NCBI GenBank assembly: GCA_041591915.1
Contig: JBFHRB010000052.1
Location: 1-15,117, forward strand
DNA: 15,117 nt
Reading direction: 5' to 3'
Source of the DNA: JBFHRB01 sp041591915
GTDB lineage: Bacteria; Actinomycetota; Nitriliruptoria; Nitriliruptorales; Nitriliruptoraceae
A model generated the notes under the pieces. The model was not told the DNA's origin. It saw nothing but the letters and a program-made list of their open reading frames with translations, and did not search any database. A program made the position numbers and the translations under genes. Numbering within the stretch: position 1 is the stretch's first letter; the number at the start of each line of letters is the position of its first letter. Of the stretch, positions 14,459-15,117 are shown one piece after another.

Positions 14459-15117
14459 CCCAGACCGCGAGGTTGAGCCCCGTCGCGAACAGCACCCACA
14501 GCGCGTAGGGCACCAACAGGCCCGCGGCCAGCCGGTCGATGCGGCTGAAGGCCTCGATCGTGCCGGCGATCGCGGCCGCGAGCGCGACGATCACCAGGAC
14601 CGCGAGCCCGAACGCCTCGACCCCGAAGAAGACGGGCGACCACGCGGCGTTGAGGACGAGCTGCGCGCCGTAGAGCTGCCATGCCGGGCGATCGCCGAAC
14701 CCGCCGGCCCGGAGCCACGCCCGCCATCCGGCGACCCCGATCAGCACGTAGAGCACCGACCAGACCGGGCCGACCCCCGCCGGCGTGCCGGTGAGGATGA
14801 CGTCGCCGGGCAGCAGCGACATGATCCGCGAGACGTACGACACCACCGTCGGGACGTCGAACACGAGATCGCCGGTGTGGCCGTCCTGGCGGAGCTCGCC
14901 GTCCACCCAGCACCGCACGGCGACGTCCGACGGGTCGATGTCGGTGGAGATCGCCGGCCCCAACGGGCAGAACGAGTCGAAGCCCTTCGCGCGCGTCCAG
15001 AGTCGGTCCTTGCGCTGCAGGTCCCGCGCCGTGACGTCGTTGGCCGCCGTGAACCCGTAGATGCCGCCGATGGCCTGCTCGGGCGAGACGTCCTTCAGCA
15101 GGCCCCCGATGACCACC
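14445..15117 (-). CDS. Chimeric frame: FAH fragment fused to the C-terminal part of a TspO/MBR membrane protein
   Basis: Read on the minus strand, the frame enters at the window edge as FAH sequence (VVIGGLLKDVSPEQAIGG onward), identical in protein to the FAH gene. At GTPAGVGPV it passes in frame into a TspO/MBR family protein, about 103 residues ending VWVMNR. TspO proteins are five-helix membrane proteins that bind porphyrins and related ligands. Here the GPVWSVLYVLIG motif, NAAWSPVFFG and the closing PYALWVLFATGLNLAVW are present, so helices 2 to 5 remain. Helix 1 and about 45 N-terminal residues are replaced by FAH. The TspO part is convergent with the FAH gene and overlaps its stop by 14 bp, which looks natural. 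The fusion looks like an assembly join or a rearrangement rather than a working protein. No true start is visible; the GTG at 15116 is internal. Confidence 0.75.
   Translation of the reverse strand, partial: VVIGGLLKDVSPEQAIGGIYGFTAANDVTARDLQRKDRLWTRAKGFDSFCPLGPAISTDIDPSDVAVRCWVDGELRQDGHTGDLVFDVPTVVSYVSRIMSLLPGDVILTGTPAGVGPVWSVLYVLIGVAGWRAWLRAGGFGDRPAWQLYGAQLVLNAAWSPVFFGVEAFGLAVLVIVALAAAIAGTIEAFSRIDRLAAGLLVPYALWVLFATGLNLAVWVMNR
14764..15117 (-). repeat. Right arm of the 354-bp inverted repeat, reaching the window end
   Basis: Reverse-complement copy of 14029-14382. It reaches the last base of the window, so its true length is unknown. The inner boundary lies at the GPV codons shared by FAH and the TspO motif GPVW; the 14377 mismatch may belong to the TspO side of the join. 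The 381-bp spacer holds the FAH 3' end and the TspO part. Confidence 0.95.

Noticed and set aside
14029..15117. Terminal inverted repeat of a mobile element
   Set aside because: The arms are coding FAH sequence, the spacer has no transposase or integrase, and there is no target-site duplication to test.
1..15117. CRISPR arrays, tRNA or rRNA genes, prophage genes
   Set aside because: I saw no regularly spaced direct repeats, no tRNA-like cloverleaf or rRNA sequence, and no phage-type proteins in any frame.

Overview
The window is very GC-rich, with strong third-position G/C bias, GTG and TTG starts, short spacers and few A/T-rich promoters. This points to a high-GC actinobacterium. The LuxR-type STAND regulators, the sigma factor/DUF5667 pair and the leuB-ilvE-cimA-FAH gene set agree, but no marker gene here fixes the lineage. 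LeuB is cut at the left edge and a second FAH copy is cut at the right edge, so the window looks like a short, possibly metagenomic contig.

Layout. 1-1915: leuB (5'-truncated) and ilvE, the last steps of branched-chain amino acid synthesis. 2089-7403: two overlapping paralogous LuxR-family ATPase regulators; the first has lost the Walker A lysine. 7460-9982: an HSL-type alpha/beta hydrolase and a Tat-exported PHP-domain metallohydrolase. 10042-10263: dodecin. 10264-10475: an untranslated leader that appears to be an isoleucine attenuator, with a 16-residue peptide carrying four consecutive Ile codons and two mutually exclusive hairpins. 10476-12074: cimA (citramalate synthase, entry to the threonine-independent isoleucine route). 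12071-13604: a small sigma-70 factor whose start overlaps the cimA stop, then a membrane-anchored DUF5667 protein. 13691-14458: an FAH-family hydrolase/isomerase. 14445-15117 (minus strand): the C-terminal four-helix part of a TspO/MBR protein fused in frame to a second, diverged FAH copy, so that the end of the window is a 354-bp inverted repeat.

How the genes fit together. LeuB, IlvE and CimA make leucine, isoleucine and valine intermediates; from memory, many actinobacteria keep leuB, ilvE, cimA and an FAH gene close together. Here the set is split by about 8.5 kb of regulators and hydrolases. The most interesting signals are the cimA leader, the sigma factor translationally linked to cimA behind that leader, the degenerate/intact regulator pair, and the right-end inverted repeat, whose copies differ only by silent changes and which may be an assembly join.
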